A stretch of 64,000 nucleotides of DNA from Prosapia bicincta (lineage: Eukaryota; Arthropoda; Insecta; Hemiptera; Cercopidae), in assembly GCA_036971475.1 (NCBI GenBank), contig JBAIZL010000008.1, positions 11,691,788 to 11,755,787 of the forward strand, given 5' to 3'. Shown here piece by piece: positions 38,840-53,100 of the stretch. How positions within the stretch are numbered: the first letter of the stretch is position 1; every line of letters begins with the position of its first letter. The position numbers and the translations under genes were made by a program. Under the pieces are notes generated by a model that had not been told where the DNA came from, searched no databases, and worked only from the letters and a program-made list of their open reading frames with translations.

Positions 38840-40060
38840 TCGGTTAAGATGTTAAGATCATCAGTAAAAACCTCTTTAACCTTTAACCTCGTATTACGGA
38901 ATATCTCGGATAAGACATATATTGTGATATCTCGTATTTACATGTTACTAATCTGTATCCTAATGAAGTTCTAGGTAATGTCGGCATAGTATTAACTAGA
39001 GACATTATATATACATCTGAAGACACTATATTGCATTATTTGCAACTAACGAGATATATTGTTGTATTTGCCATATGATTCAACTTTATATTCATCTGAA
39101 ATTTGTTGCCATAGCAACGGGCAAACATTACGAGGTCTGTATAGGAAGTGATACGAGGGGTTAAACTCTCTCTGGACATAAGTGGATAGGTAGGAGTTTG
39201 AGAGAAAGCTTACTCACCCAGAGTGATTGCCTACTGTTGTACTATTAACCGGCCGAACATTAGTTCATTGCTATAGATAGAGTCTAACAATTTTCCTGCT
39301 TTGGCTGTGGAACACTTTTCTAACAGGCTTACTTGCTGACGTGTTATATGACAATAATGGCTCAGATATCCTGAAGAGCACAGTTTTACAACATTGAAAT
39401 GTTTTTGGAAATTGTGCAATACCAACGGCACGCTCTTAGACATAAAACTAAGTTTTGTTGGTCCAAGCAGTTGTTTCGCGAATGCGCCCACTTTTCTTTG
39501 CTCCTGCCGTTCCCGAGTGAAGTGATTCTCGGACCACATGACACTCGCTATAGCCCGATAGTGCTGTGACTATTTTTGCATTCTGTTGTTTAGACATTTG
39601 TTACACGCTTGCTGCTACTCTAAACTTGTGTATCTAACTCCTCGTCAAGTCCAGAAAATTGCTTCCAAACTTATCTTACCTGAAAAAAATTAATTTTTAT
39701 TAGCATTTAAAAAACATGTAAACCTCTAAAAATATTTTTTCAATTATTCTAATTTTTACCTGTAAGAAATGAAATTAAAACAGAAGTTTAAAGAAATCGT
39801 AAATGTATTTTTAGAAACTAATTCCGAGCTATCTATAAATAATCTATTTCATAAACCGTTCGCTAAGGGTTAATAATATATATTTCTTACCTACTTGAAC
39901 TAAGCTAATATATTGCTTTTATGACTTTAAGAGTATAATTAAATTTAATATTTGTACTTTATATATAGATGATTGGATAGTTTTATATTTTAAATTCACG
40001 AAATCCTTAACCACAAAAATTGATTAAATTGATAGATTTTAAACAAATAATGAAGAGGAA
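38840..40060. other. Intergenic DNA with one X-box-like site, no gene supported
   Basis: Includes GTTGCCATAGCAAC at 39105-39118. A 102-codon minus-strand frame (39231-39539) has no recognisable domain. Confidence 0.5.
39105..39118. promoter_or_regulatory. X-box-like (RFX) motif
   Basis: GTTGCCATAGCAAC is an imperfect palindrome fitting the RFX X-box consensus (GTTNCC, short spacer, GGNAAC-like half). No adjacent gene start is evident, so its role is uncertain. Confidence 0.3.
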
Positions 40061-40081
40061 TTATTCTTGTAATAATATTCT

Positions 40082-40116
40082 CTGAAGATGATTGCTTTAC
40101 AGTCGAAACGTACGTT
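40082..40116 (+). ncRNA. Hammerhead-ribozyme-like motif, probable Penelope-type remnant
   Basis: CTGAAGA (40082-40088) fits the hammerhead CUGANGA box. After one extra base, GATTG (40090-40094) and CAGTC (40100-40104) can form stem II with a CTTTA loop. GAAA follows (40105-40108). ACG (40108-40110) and CGT (40113-40115) can form the tiny stem III typical of type I hammerheads, then T at the cleavage position. Stem I is weak, and the extra T before stem II is a flaw, so activity is doubtful. Confidence 0.35.
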
Positions 40117-41219
40117 GGGCTTTAAATTAAATGTTTTAGTGGTCAAGAGGTTTTATTTATTTAAAAGAAAAAAAATACACCTCAGTTGTTCCAAGTTGTT
40201 AATTAAGTTGTTTGTTAAGCATAATATGCTATTAAAATTTAGCAGCAATTTTTGAAATTGTTGGTAAATTTTGTATTATAGAGTTAGACAGTGAAAGTGT
40301 TACTCTTTTTTGTTGATAGATTAGAATTGCTAATTTGCTGACTCTGTTGAAGATTTTATCTGTTAGTTGATACGTTCTTCTAGGCTAGCACAGTCGATAA
40401 TTTTAAACTGCTGTTTTAATGAAATTATGTTAGTTTAATCTGCCCCAGATGATGGTGAAATCGTTACTGAAACCATGAAACCAATCTGTTGGATAAACCG
40501 TTTATTGGTCTTAGTTTTATAAATGTTTACCTTTGTACTTAGATTTCAGAAGCTCTAATTTATAAAATGTAACTACTTAGTTATGCTAATTCTAATCCAG
40601 TTCACACGAAGTAATGCTGGGCTGAAGTTGCAAAACGGAGGTTGATTCAAGTGATAGATTTACGACGAACAAACAATTCCATGGTCACATTATATATCTT
40701 GCAACGTATCTAACTTGTACAAACCTTTTAATGCCAAGATTGTACAGTTTTTGCATGTTTGTTGAGGTAAATTAGTACAAAGGAAATTATCAACAATAAA
40801 ACATCAATATTTTTGTAATTTTATAGAACTTGTAGATTTTTAAAATACTAACAAATTATTTGTTTAAAAATAATAATAAATTCAGATTTTTTTCTATTAA
40901 TATTTGTATGTAAGAAAAATTGTCAATAAATATATTTTATTGCCATATGTGTAAGTGGTACTTTCCATGGAACTGGGTGATTTAATGGTTTATATTGTGT
41001 TTTTATTTCCTAATCGAGGCTGGTGGAGGGATGCGGAATTGTCAGGTAGTGTGATTATCCAGGTACATTGACTGAATGACTGCTCAGTGCTGTCTATATG
41101 CAAGGGAAAATATGGCAACACTGGTGTGATGTCATTGGCTCATCCGGTAGCCCCCAGCCACTAACTGAGTCAGAGTGGTGATAAATTCAAAAGTAAGTTT
41201 TAAGTAGACTATATATCAC
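40117..41219. other. AT-rich DNA with one further decayed motif, no gene
   Basis: A degenerate relative of the 40082 motif lies at about 40447-40480 (CAGATGATGGT...ACTGAAACC). Nothing else recognised. Confidence 0.45.
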
Positions 41220-41600
41220 TTGTCTGTTGTCCAAAAAGTTTGGGTTTCGATTCCCCGTGATCCTACGCTCTGAGTTTTTTTAAGGGTCTACGTAAATTGT
41301 GTGTGTACATTTTGGTTAGATGAAGTTTGGTCATTTGAAGGCAAGCCGGTATAATCGATGATATTGAGTACCTAGGGTCAAGTCTAGAGAAATAACAGGG
41401 GATTGAAGCATAGTGCTAGACACATTGCCTTCCTTGAATACCTGTGGCCCGAGTAAGCCAACTCTGCCCTGTCTCTCTTAAAACATGTTGATAGTGTAAA
41501 AGGGCGTTATTACTATTACTATTATCATCATTGATAATAATAATATTGAAATAATAATAATAGTCTATATTATTATTATTATTATTACCATAAGCGAACA
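41220..41600. mobile_element. Possible tRNA-derived SINE
   Basis: GGGTTTCGATTCCCC at about 41241-41255 resembles a B-box/T-loop with one extra T. The block is GC-richer than its flanks and runs into an ATT/ATA triplet-rich tail at about 41507-41590, a usual SINE 3' end. I could not place a convincing A box. Confidence 0.3.
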
Positions 41601-42395
41601 CAGTTATAATGGAGGTGCCAAAGTCAAGGTAGCTCCCCTAAATCTATAAGCCTAAGTGTTTAAAATAAAATACATATTATATTAAATATTTAAATTGTCA
41701 TGTAACAAAAAAGTATGTCAATATTCCACTTTTTATTAAATAAATGATTTTAGCAAATTATTAAATAACAATCTAACTTTAATAACTCTGTCGAACAACT
41801 TTAATACTTTGATGTTGACAAAAGGTATCGAACTTTGATGGTTTTATAATACCTTTTGTAGAAGGAATAACTTTCTATCGTTATTGGGGGGGGGACCACG
41901 GTCTTTGGATATAATATTAGGCCTAGTGTAATACTAACAATACAAACAAAAATGATGATACACTACCAAATTGTAGCTCCCGTTTCATTTTTCAGTTTAG
42001 AAAAAGATGTTACTTTTCGCATTTACGGAAAGAGATATAATTTATTTCGACTCCAACTGGTTTCAATTTTCTTATTGCCTTGAAATGAAACGCTTCAGGA
42101 CATTTACGAAGGTTTTTTATGGGCGATGTCAAAAGTAATGTTCGTTAACAAAGTAATTATTTCACAAGTAAAGCAAACATCTGCAACATTAACACGACAT
42201 ATATAGTGCAATCTCTAGCTGGTGTATGTAAAGTGATGTATATTAGGCCTCCTACGTGGTAAAAGGTTTCAAGGTACTCTAAGGACTTGAATCGTTTTGT
42301 GGGTTGTGTGCACCAGGCTCAAGATCTTGTCGCTTAAGGGCCTGCCTACTTGCCTTTCTGTTTTCTCTCTCCTCGCTACCTCTGCCGGTGTTTGT
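41601..42395. other. AT-rich DNA with nine-G run, no gene
   Basis: A run of G lies at about 41886-41894. No coding or RNA gene recognised. Confidence 0.45.
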
Positions 42396-42480
42396 ATAAG
42401 TACCTATATGTGTATGTGTGCGCGGAAGAGCGTATATGCGCGTGTGTACGCGTGCTCTTATGCGTGTGAAAATATGCATA

Positions 42481-42511
<31 letters not shown>

Positions 42512-42730
42512 TGTGTGTGCACGTTTTTACCCTTGTGCGTGTGTAAGTGTGCGAATGTATGTGGTAGTGAGTGTGCATGTATGCGTGCAGGCTTGTGTGT
42601 GATTACTCTTGTGCGTGCGTGTGTCTGTGTGTGTGCGTGAGTGCGTTCCCATGACCGAGTGCGTGTATAAGTGTCCTTATAAGTATGAGTACGTTATTGC
42701 GTTGGGCGTGAGTACTAGCGCGCGTTTGCA
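42396..42730. repeat. TG-rich imperfect microsatellite
   Basis: Long alternating purine-pyrimidine tract with GTGTGT cores and GCGCG interruptions; a pure (GT)n core lies at about 42483-42511. Open frames here are low-complexity artefacts. Confidence 0.9.
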
Positions 42731-43179
42731 AAAGACTATGTAACACACATTACTTCATTTACTATATTACTTTATCTAGAGACATATTTAATCGTAGACT
42801 ACTGCCTAAATGTTATCGGCTAGATTTGATTTGAAAGAATGATAAGAGCCGAACGCCGCACTAGGCTGTAAAACACCGGTGCTGAATGGCGTTACACGTG
42901 TCTAAACAGAGATTTCAAAAATATTTGCTTTGAAAATTTAAAGATGAAATTCCATCAAGGAAATTTCAAAATATGTACATACACTGATTTTTAAAGTAAT
43001 TACTGACCTATACTTGACAAATAGTTAATGAATTTTACAAAAATTTTGTAACTCTATTAATAATTTTTAAATAATTGGAGTTTTAAATCTTATCTCCTTA
43101 TAATATTCAGTTGTACAACTTAACTAGCATTTACGATTTAATGTCATCATCTGTAGCTGAATATTTTGTGGAAATAATA
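42731..43179. other. AT-rich DNA, nothing recognised
   Basis: No supported feature. Confidence 0.45.
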
Positions 43180-43427
43180 GTTTTGAAAACAATGCTCGAA
43201 GTTTCGATTCCAAACCTAGGTCATCTTCAGCTACTACAGTTTTGTTTAGTAAGCTTTAACAAAACTAATTATATAAAAAACCCCTATGGTTTTAAATGAG
43301 TATCCGCGTTAGTTTAAACAGTGAATTAAAACGTAATTTTGTTTTTTAAGGTTAAAAATAAAAAAACAAAACTCCTGAAGAGGACTTCAGTTTCGTATTG
43401 AAACGTCGAACAATGTTTTCAAAACTC
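43180..43427. mobile_element. Inverted pair of Penelope-type / hammerhead-like termini
   Basis: The minus strand from 43230 reads CTGAAGATGACC and later CGAAACTTCGAGCA then TTGTTTTCAAAACT. The plus strand from 43375 reads CTGAAGAGGAC, then TTGAAACGTCGAACA and ATGTTTTCAAAACTC. The two arms are diverged copies in opposite orientation around a spacer of about 145 bp. Confidence 0.45.
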
Positions 43428-44174
43428 TAATACTGTATTTCAAATGTTATCTTCTTTATAATGTTCGTAGTCAACCAAATAACCAAGAGTTATTTAGGCA
43501 AAAGCTTTTCACTTAGTAAGCTTAGACCTAACAACCTGTTACGAAATGAAGCGATGCAGATAGATGCCAGAGGGTTTATTTTTAAAACGTGATTTCAAAA
43601 CGCAAAAATTTAATTGAAGTGTTTTTGAACGACAGCCACCTCTTAGCGTCAAAGAAGCCTATACTGTTTCAGCGATATACTCTGGCACCCGATGTTGTAG
43701 CTGCCGACACTGTGCCCGTTTATCTTTCAGCCAAGCTTGTTATTACTGAACTGTGGATAAAGTAAACAGGAGAGGAACAGCATAATTTACAACGTAATCT
43801 GTTCCCACTTTACGACATTGCTATTTCGGAAGTTTAAACATTACATGTGACAGTATACAATGTACAATGAGCAACTCCTAGGGAATACAAGTAAAGTTTG
43901 TGTAGAGAGTAAATGTAATTCTACAATTTTAATTTACAGATAACATGACGAATAACTATTTTCCGAATTTAGTTATTTCTGTTGTTTTTTTAATCTTTTG
44001 TTAGACTCATTTTTCTAGAGTGATGTAGTTTAAACCTGATTTCTATTGCAAAGGGAAAAACTTTATGACAAAACCATCATAAATGGAATCATTATTGAAT
44101 TTTACTGGTTTAATAACATACTTAGTACCTTTTAACATAAAAATTTGATCCTAAATTACGAGAAAACGTTTGTA
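43428..44174. other. Intergenic DNA before the satellite, no gene recognised
   Basis: A GC-richer patch at about 43620-43780 has no open frame of note. Confidence 0.45.
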
Positions 44175-47100
44175 TCTGAGTTTATTTTTTTATACTGTAT
44201 CATGGACAAAGTTATAGTCAGAGACTATAAAATCACAAAATATGATCTATAACTACGTTTACTTTTATCATACGGTTTTGGTAATAAAGTCAATGTTAGT
44301 GAGTGTAACTACACAAAATATAATCTATAACTGAGTTTATTTCTAATGACAAATAATAAGTAAGAAACTTTACGCTTTGGTAATGAAGTCACCTTTAGTG
44401 AGTGTAACTACACAAAATATAAACTAAAACTGAGTTTATTTTATCTACGTTTTTGGTAATAAAGCCATCATTATCGACTGTAACTACACAAAATGTAATC
44501 TAAAACTGAGATTATTTTATCTACAATTTTGGTAATAAAGCCATCATTATCGACTGTAACTACACAAAATATAATCTAAAACTGAGATTATTTTATCATA
44601 CGTTTTTGGTAATAAAGCCATCATTATCGACTGTAACTACACAAAATATAATCTAAAACTGAGATTATTTTATCATACGTTTTTGGTAATAAAGCCATCA
44701 TTATCGACTGTAACTACACAAAATATAATCTAAAACTGAGTTTATTATATCTACGTTTTTGGTAATAAAGCCATCATTATCGACTGTAACTACACAAAAT
44801 GTAATCTAAAACTGAGATTATTTTATCTACAATTTTGGTAATAAAGCCATCATTATCGACTGTAACTACACAAAATATAATCTAAAACTGAGATTATTTT
44901 ATCATACGTTTTTGGTAATAAAGCCATCATTATCGACTGTAACTACACAAAATGTAATCTAAAACTGAGATTATTTTATCTACGTTTTTGGTAATAAAGC
45001 CATCATTATCGACTGTAACTACACAAAATATAATCTAAAACTGAGATTATTTTATCTACTTTTTTGGTAATAAAGCCATCATTATCGACTGTAACTACAC
45101 AAAATATAATCTAAAACTGAGATTATTTTATCTACGTTTTTGGTAATAAAGCCATCATTATCGACTGTAACTACATAAAATGTAATCTAAAACTGAGATT
45201 ATTTTATCTACGTTTTTGGTAATAAAGCCATCATTATCGACTGTAACTACACAAAATGTAATCTAAAACTGAGATTATTTTATCTACGTTTTTGGTAATA
45301 AAGCCATCATTAACGACTGTAACTACATAAAATGTAATCTAAAACTGAGATTATTTTATCTACGTTTTTATTATTAAAGCCATAATTATCGACTGTAACT
45401 ACACAAAATGTAATCTAAAACTGAGATTATTTTATCTATGTTTTTGGTAATAAAGCCATCATTATCGACTGCAACTACACAAAATGTAATCTAAAACTGA
45501 CATTATTTTATGTACGTTTTTGGTAATAAAGCCATCATTATCGACTGCGACTTCACAAAATGTAATCTAAAACTGAGATTATTTTATCTACTTTTTTGGT
45601 AATAAAGCCATCATTATCGACTGTAACTACACAAAATATAATCTAAAACTGAGATTATTTTATCATACGTTTTTGGTAATAAAGCCATCATTATCGACTG
45701 TAACTACACAAAATATAATCTAAAACTGAGATTATTTTATCATACGTTTTTGGTAATAAAGCCATCTTTATTGAGTGTAACTACACAAAATATAATCTAA
45801 AACTGAGATTATTTTATCTACTTTTTTGGTAATAAAGCAATCATTGTCGACTGTAACTACACAAAATGTAATCTAAAACTGAGATTATTATATCAACGTT
45901 TTTGGTAATAAAGCCATCATTATCGACTGTAACTACATAAAATGTAATCTAAAACTGAGATTATTTTATCTACGTTTTTGGTAATAAAGCCATCATTATC
46001 GACTGTAACTACATAAAATGTAATCTAAAACTGAGATTATTTTAACTACGCTTTTTGTAATAAAGCCATCATTATCGACTGTTACTACACAAAATGTAAT
46101 CTAAAACTGAGATTATTTTATCTACGTTTTTGGTAATAAAGCCATCATTATCGACTGTAACTACATAAAATGTAATCTAAAACTGAGTTTATTTTATCTA
46201 CGTTTTTGGTAATAAAGCCATCATTATTGACTGTAATTACACAAAATGTAATCTAAAACTGAGATTATTTTATCTACGTTTTTGGTAATAAAGCCATCAT
46301 TATCGACTGCAACTACACAAAATGTAATCTGAAACTGAGATTATTTTATCTACGTTTTTTGTAATAAAGCCATCATTATCGACTATAACTACATAAAATG
46401 TAATCTAAAACTGAGATTATTTTATCTACGTTTTTGGTAATAAAGCCATCATTATCGACTGTAACTACATAAAATGTAATCTAAAACTGAGATTATTATA
46501 TCTACGTTTTTGGTAATAAAGCCATCATTATCGACTGTAACTACACAAAATGTAATCTAAAACTGAGATTATTTTATCTACGTTTTTGGTAATAAAGCCA
46601 TCATTATCGACTGTAACTACATAAAATGTAATCTAAAACTGAGATTATTTTTTCTACGTTTTTGGTAATAAAGCCATCATTATCGACTGTAACTACACAA
46701 AATGTAATCTAAAACTGAGAATATTTTATCTACGTTTTTGGTAATAAAGCCATCATTATCGACTGTAACTACATAAAATGTAATCTAAAACTGAGATTAT
46801 TTTATCTACGTTTTTGGTAATAAAGCCATCATTATCGACTGTAACTACATAAAATGTAATCTAAAACTGAGATTATTTTATCTACGTTTTTGGTAATAAA
46901 GCCATCATTATCGACTGTAACTACATAAAATGTAATCTAAAACTGAGATTATTTTATCTACGTTTTTATTATTAAAGCCATCATTATCGACTGTAACTAC
47001 ACAAAATGTAATCTAAAACTGAGATTATTTTATTTATGTTTTTGGTAATAAAGCCATCATTATCGACTGCAACTACACAAAATGTAATCTAAAACTGACA

Positions 47101-50100
47101 TTATTTTATGTACGTTTTTGGTAATAAAGCCATCATTATCGACTGCGACTACACAAAATGTAATCTAAAACTGAGATTATTTTATCTACGTTTTTGGTAA
47201 TAAAGCCATCATTATCGACTGTAACTACACAAAATGTAATCTAAAACTGAGATTATTTTATCTACGTTTTTGGTAATAAAGCCATCATTATTGAGTGTAA
47301 CTACACAAAATATAATCTAAAACTGAGTTTAGCATAACTTTTTGGCAGTAAAGTCATCATTATCGACTGTAACTACACAAAATATAACCTATAACTGAGT
47401 TTATTTTATCTACGTTTCTGGTAATAAAGCCATCATTAGTGAGTGTAACTACAAAGAATATAATCTATAACTGAGTTTATTTCTATTGACAAATAATAAG
47501 TAAGAAACTTTCAGCTTTGGTAATGAAGTCATTTTTAGTGAGTGTAACTACACAAAATAAAATCTAAAACTAAGTTTATTTTATCTACGTTTTTGGTAAT
47601 AAAGCCATCATTATCGACTATAACTACACAAAGTATAACCTATAACTGAGTTTATTTTACCTACGTTTTTGGTAGAAAAAGCCATCATTAGTGAGTGTAA
47701 CTACACAAAATATAATCTAAAACTGAGTTTATCATAACTTTATGGTAATAAAGTCATCATTATCGACTGTAACTACACAAAATGTAATCTAAAACTGAGA
47801 TTATTTTATCTACGTTTTTGGTAATAAAGAAATCATTATCGACTGCAACTACACAAAATGTAATCTAAAACTGAGATTATTTTATCTACGTTTTTAGTAA
47901 TAAAGCCATCATTATCGACTGTAATTACACAAAATGTAATCTAAAACTGAGATTATTTTATCTACGTTTTTGATAATAAAGCCATCATTATCGACTGTAA
48001 TTACACAAAATGTAATCTAAAACTGAGATTATTTTATCTACGTTTTTGGTAATAAAGCGATCATTGTCGACTGTAATTACACAAAATGTAATCTAAAACT
48101 GAGCTCATTTTATCTACGTTTTTGGTAATAAAGCCACCATTATCGACTGCAACTACAAAAAATGTAATCTAAAACTGAGATTATTTTATCTACGTTTTTG
48201 GTAATAAAGCCATCATTATCGACTGTAACTACACAAAATATAATCTAAAACTGAGATTATTTTATCTACGTTTTTGGTAATAAAGCCATCATTATCGACT
48301 GTAACTACACAAAATATAATCTAAAACTGAGATTATTTTATCATACGTTTTTGGTAATAAAGCCATCATTATCGACTATAACTACACAAAATATAATCTA
48401 AAACTGAGATTATTTTATCATACTTTTTTGGTAATAAAGCCATTATTGTCGACTGTAACTACACAAAATGTAATCTAAAACTGAGATTATTATATCTACG
48501 TTTTTGGTAATAAAGCCATCATTATCGACTGTAACTACATAAAATGTAATCTAAAACTGAGATTATTTTATCTACGTTTTTGGTAATAAAGCCATCATTA
48601 TCGACTGTAACTACATAAAATGTAATCTAAAACTGAGATTATTTTAACTACGCTTTTTGTAATAAAGCCATCATTATCGACTGTAACTACACAAAATGTA
48701 ATCTAAAACTGAGATTATTTTATCTACGTTTTTGGTAATAAAGCCATCATTATCGACTGTAACTACATAAAATGTAATCTAAAACTGAAATTATTTTATC
48801 TACGTTTTTTGTAATAAAGCCATCATTATCGACTATAACTACATAAAATGTAATCTAAAACTGAGATTATTTTATCTACGTTTTTGGTAATAAAGCCATC
48901 ATTATCGACTGTAACTACATAAAATGTAATCTAAAACTGAGATTATTATATCTACGTTTTTGGTAATAAAGCCATCATTATCGACTGTAACTACACAAAA
49001 TGTAATCTAAAACTGAGATTATTTTATCTAAGTTTTTGGTAATAAAGCCATCATTATCGACTGTAACTACATAAAATGTAATCTAAAACTGAGATAATTT
49101 TTTCTACGTTTTTGGTAATAAAGCCATCATTATCGACTGTAACTACACAAAATGTAATCTAAAACTGAGATTATTTTATCTACGTTTTTGGTAATAAAGC
49201 CATCATTATCGACTGTAACTACATAAAATGTAATCTAAAACTGAGATTATTTTATCTACGTTTTTAGTAATAAAGCCATCATTATCGACTGTAACTACAT
49301 AAAATGTAATCTAAAACTAAGATTATTTTATCTACGTTTTTGGTAATAAAGCCATCATTATCGACTGTAACTACATAAAATGTAATCTAAAACTGAGATT
49401 ATTTTATCTACGTTTTTGGTAATAAAGCCATCATTATCGACTGTAACTACATAAAATGTAATCTAAAACTGAGATTATTTTATCTACGTTTTTCTTAATA
49501 AAGCCATCATTATCGACTGTAACTACATAAAATGTAATCTAAAACTGAGATTATTTTATCTACGTTTTTATTATTAAAGCCATCATTATCGACTGTAACT
49601 ACACAAAATGTAATCTAAAACTGAGATTATTTTATCTATGTTTTTGGTAATAAAGCCATCATTATCGACTGCAACTACACAAAATGTAATCTAAAACTGA
49701 CATTATTTTATGTACGTTTTTGGTAATAAAGCCATCATTATCGACTGCGACTACACAAAATGTAATCTAAAACTGAGATTATTTTATCTACGTTTTTGGT
49801 AATAAAGCCATCATTATCGACTGTAACTACACAAAATGTAATCTAAAACTGAGATTATTTTATCTACGTTTTTGGTAATAAAGCCATCATTATCGACTGC
49901 AACTACACAAAATGTAATCTAAAAATGAGATTATTTTATCTACGTTTTTAGTAATAAAGCCATCATTATCGACTGTAATTACACAAAATGTAATCTAAAA
50001 CTGAGATTATTTTATCTACGTTTTTGGTAATAAAGCCATCATTATCGACTGTAACTACATAAAATGTAATCTAAAACTAAGATTATTATATCTACGTTTT

Positions 50101-53100
50101 TGGTAATAAAGCCATCATTATCGACTGTAACTACACAAAATGTAATCTAAAACTGAGATTATTTTATCTACGTTTTTGGTAATAAAGCCATCATTATCGA
50201 CTGTAACTACATAAAATGTAATCTAAAACTGAGATAATTTTTTCTACGTTTTTGGTAATAAAGCCATCATTATCGACTGTAACTACACAAAATGTAATCT
50301 AAAACTGAGATTATTTTATCTACGTTTTTGGTAATAAAGCCATCATTATCGACTGTAACTACATAAAATGTAATCTAAAACTGAGATTATTTTATCTACG
50401 TTTTTGGTAATAAAGCCATCATTATCGACTGTAACTACATAAAATGTAATCTAAAACTGAGATTATTTTATCTACGTTTTTGGTAATAAAGCCATCATTA
50501 TCGACTGTAACTACATAAAATGTAATCTAAAACTGAGATTATTTTATCTACGTTTTTATTATTAAAGCCATCATTATCGACTGTAACTACACAAAATGTA
50601 ATCTAAAACTGAGATTATTTTATCTATGTTTTTGGTAATAAAGCCATCATTATCGACTGCAACTACACAAAATGTAATCTAAAACTGACATTATTTTATG
50701 TACGTTTTTGGTAATAAAGCCATCATTATCGACTGCGACTACACAAAATGTAATCTAAAACTGAGATTATTTTATCTACGTTTTTGGTAATAAAGCCATC
50801 ATTATCGACTGTAACTACACAAAATGTAATCTAAAACTGAGATTATTTTATCTACGTTTTTGGTAATAAAGCCATCATTATCGACTGCAACTACACAAAA
50901 TGTAATCTAAAACTGAGATTATTTTATCTACGTTTTTAGTAATAAAGCCATCATTATCGACTGTAATTACACAAAATGTAATCTAAAACTGAGATTATTT
51001 TATCTACGTTTTTGGTAATAAAGCCATCATTATCGACTGTAACTACATAAAATGTAATCTAAAACTGAGATTATTATATCTACGTTTTTGGTAATAAAGC
51101 CATCATTATCGACTGTAACTACACAAAATGTTATCTAAAACTGAGATTATTTTATCTACGTTTTTGGTAATAAAGCCATCATTATCGACTGTAACTACAC
51201 AAAATGTAATCTAAAACTGAGATAATTTTTTCTACGTTTTTGGTAATAAAGCCATCATTATCGACTGTAACTACACAAAATGTAATCTAAAACTGAGATT
51301 ATTTTATCTACGTTTTTGGTAATAAAGCCATCATTATCGACTGTAACTACATAAAATGTAATCTAAAACTGAGATTATTTTATCTACGTTTTTGGTAATA
51401 AAGCCATCATTATCGACTGTAACTACATAAAATGTAATCTAAAACTGAGATTATTTTATCTACGTTTTTGGTAATAAAGCCATCATTATCGACTGTAACT
51501 ACATAAAATGTAATCTAAAACTGAGATTATTTTATCTACGTTTTTATTATTAAAGCCATCATTATCGACTGTAACTACACAAAATGTAATCTAAAACTGA
51601 GATTATTTTATTTATGTTTTTGGTAATAAAGCCATCATTATCGACTGCAACTACACAAAATGTAATCTAAAACTGACATTATTTTATGTACGTTTTTGGT
51701 AATAAAGCCATCATTATCGACTGCGACTACACAAAATGTAATCTAAAACTGAGATTATTTTATCTACGTTTTTGGTAATAAAGCCATCATTATCGACTGT
51801 AACTACACAAAATGTAATCTAAAACTGAGATTATTTTATCTACGTTTTTGGTAATAAAGCCATCATTATTGAGTGTAACTACACAAAATATAATCTAAAA
51901 CTGAGTTTAGCATAACTTTTTAACAGTAAAGTCATCATTATCGACTGTAACTACACAATATATAACCTATAACTGAGTTTATTTTATCTACGTTTCTGGT
52001 AATAAAGCCATCATTAGTGAGTGTAACTACAAAGAATATAATCTATAACTGAGTTTATTTCTATTGACAAATAATAAGTAAGAAACTTTCAGCTTTGGTA
52101 ATGAAGTCATTTTTAGTGAGTGTAACTACACAAAATAAAATCTAAAACTGAGTTTATTTTATCTACGTTTTTGGTAATAAAGCCATCATTATCGACTATA
52201 ACTACACAAAGTATAACCTATAACTGAGTTTATTTTACCTACGTTTTTGGTAGAAAAAGCCATCATTAGTGAGTGTAACTACACAAAATATAATCTAAAA
52301 CTGAGTTTATCATAACTTTATGGTAATAAAGTCATCATTATCGACTGTAACTACACAAAATGTAATCTAAAACTGAGATTATTTTATCTACGTTTTTGGT
52401 AATAAAGCCATCATTATCGACTGCAACTACACAAAATGTAATCTAAAACTGAGATTATTTTATCTACGTTTTTAGTAATAAAGCCATCATTATCGACTGT
52501 AATTACACAAAATGTAATCTAAAACTGAGATTATTTTATCTACGTTTTTGATAATAAAGCCATCATTATCGACTGTAATTACACAAAATGTAATCTAAAA
52601 CTGTGATTATTTTATCTACGTTTTTGGTAATAAAGCGATCATTGTCGACTGTAATTACACAAAATGTAATCTAAAACTGAGCTCATTTTATCTACGTTTT
52701 TGGTAATAAAGCCACCATTATCGACTGCAACTACAAAAAATGTAATCTAAAACTGAGATTATTTTATCTACGTTTTTGGTAATAAAGCCATCATTATCGA
52801 CTGTAACTACACAAAATATAATCTAAAACTGAGATTATTTTATCTACGTTTTTGGTAATAAAGCCATCATTATCGACTGTAACTACACAAAATATAATCT
52901 AAAACTGAGATTATTTTATCATACGTTTTTGGTAATAAAGCCATCATTATCGACTATAACTACACAAAATATAATCTAAAACTGAGATTATTTTATCATA
53001 CGTTTTTGGTAATAAAGCCATCTTTATTGAGTGTAACTACACAAAATATAATCTAAAACTGAGATTATTTTATCTACTTTTTTGGTAATAAAGCCATTAT

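Noticed and set aside
39231..39539. 102-codon minus-strand frame
   Set aside because: No recognised domain, splice context or poly(A) signal; could be chance.
42279..42602. Thr-His rich and Val-Cys rich frames of about 100 codons
   Set aside because: Low-complexity translation of a TG-rich tract.
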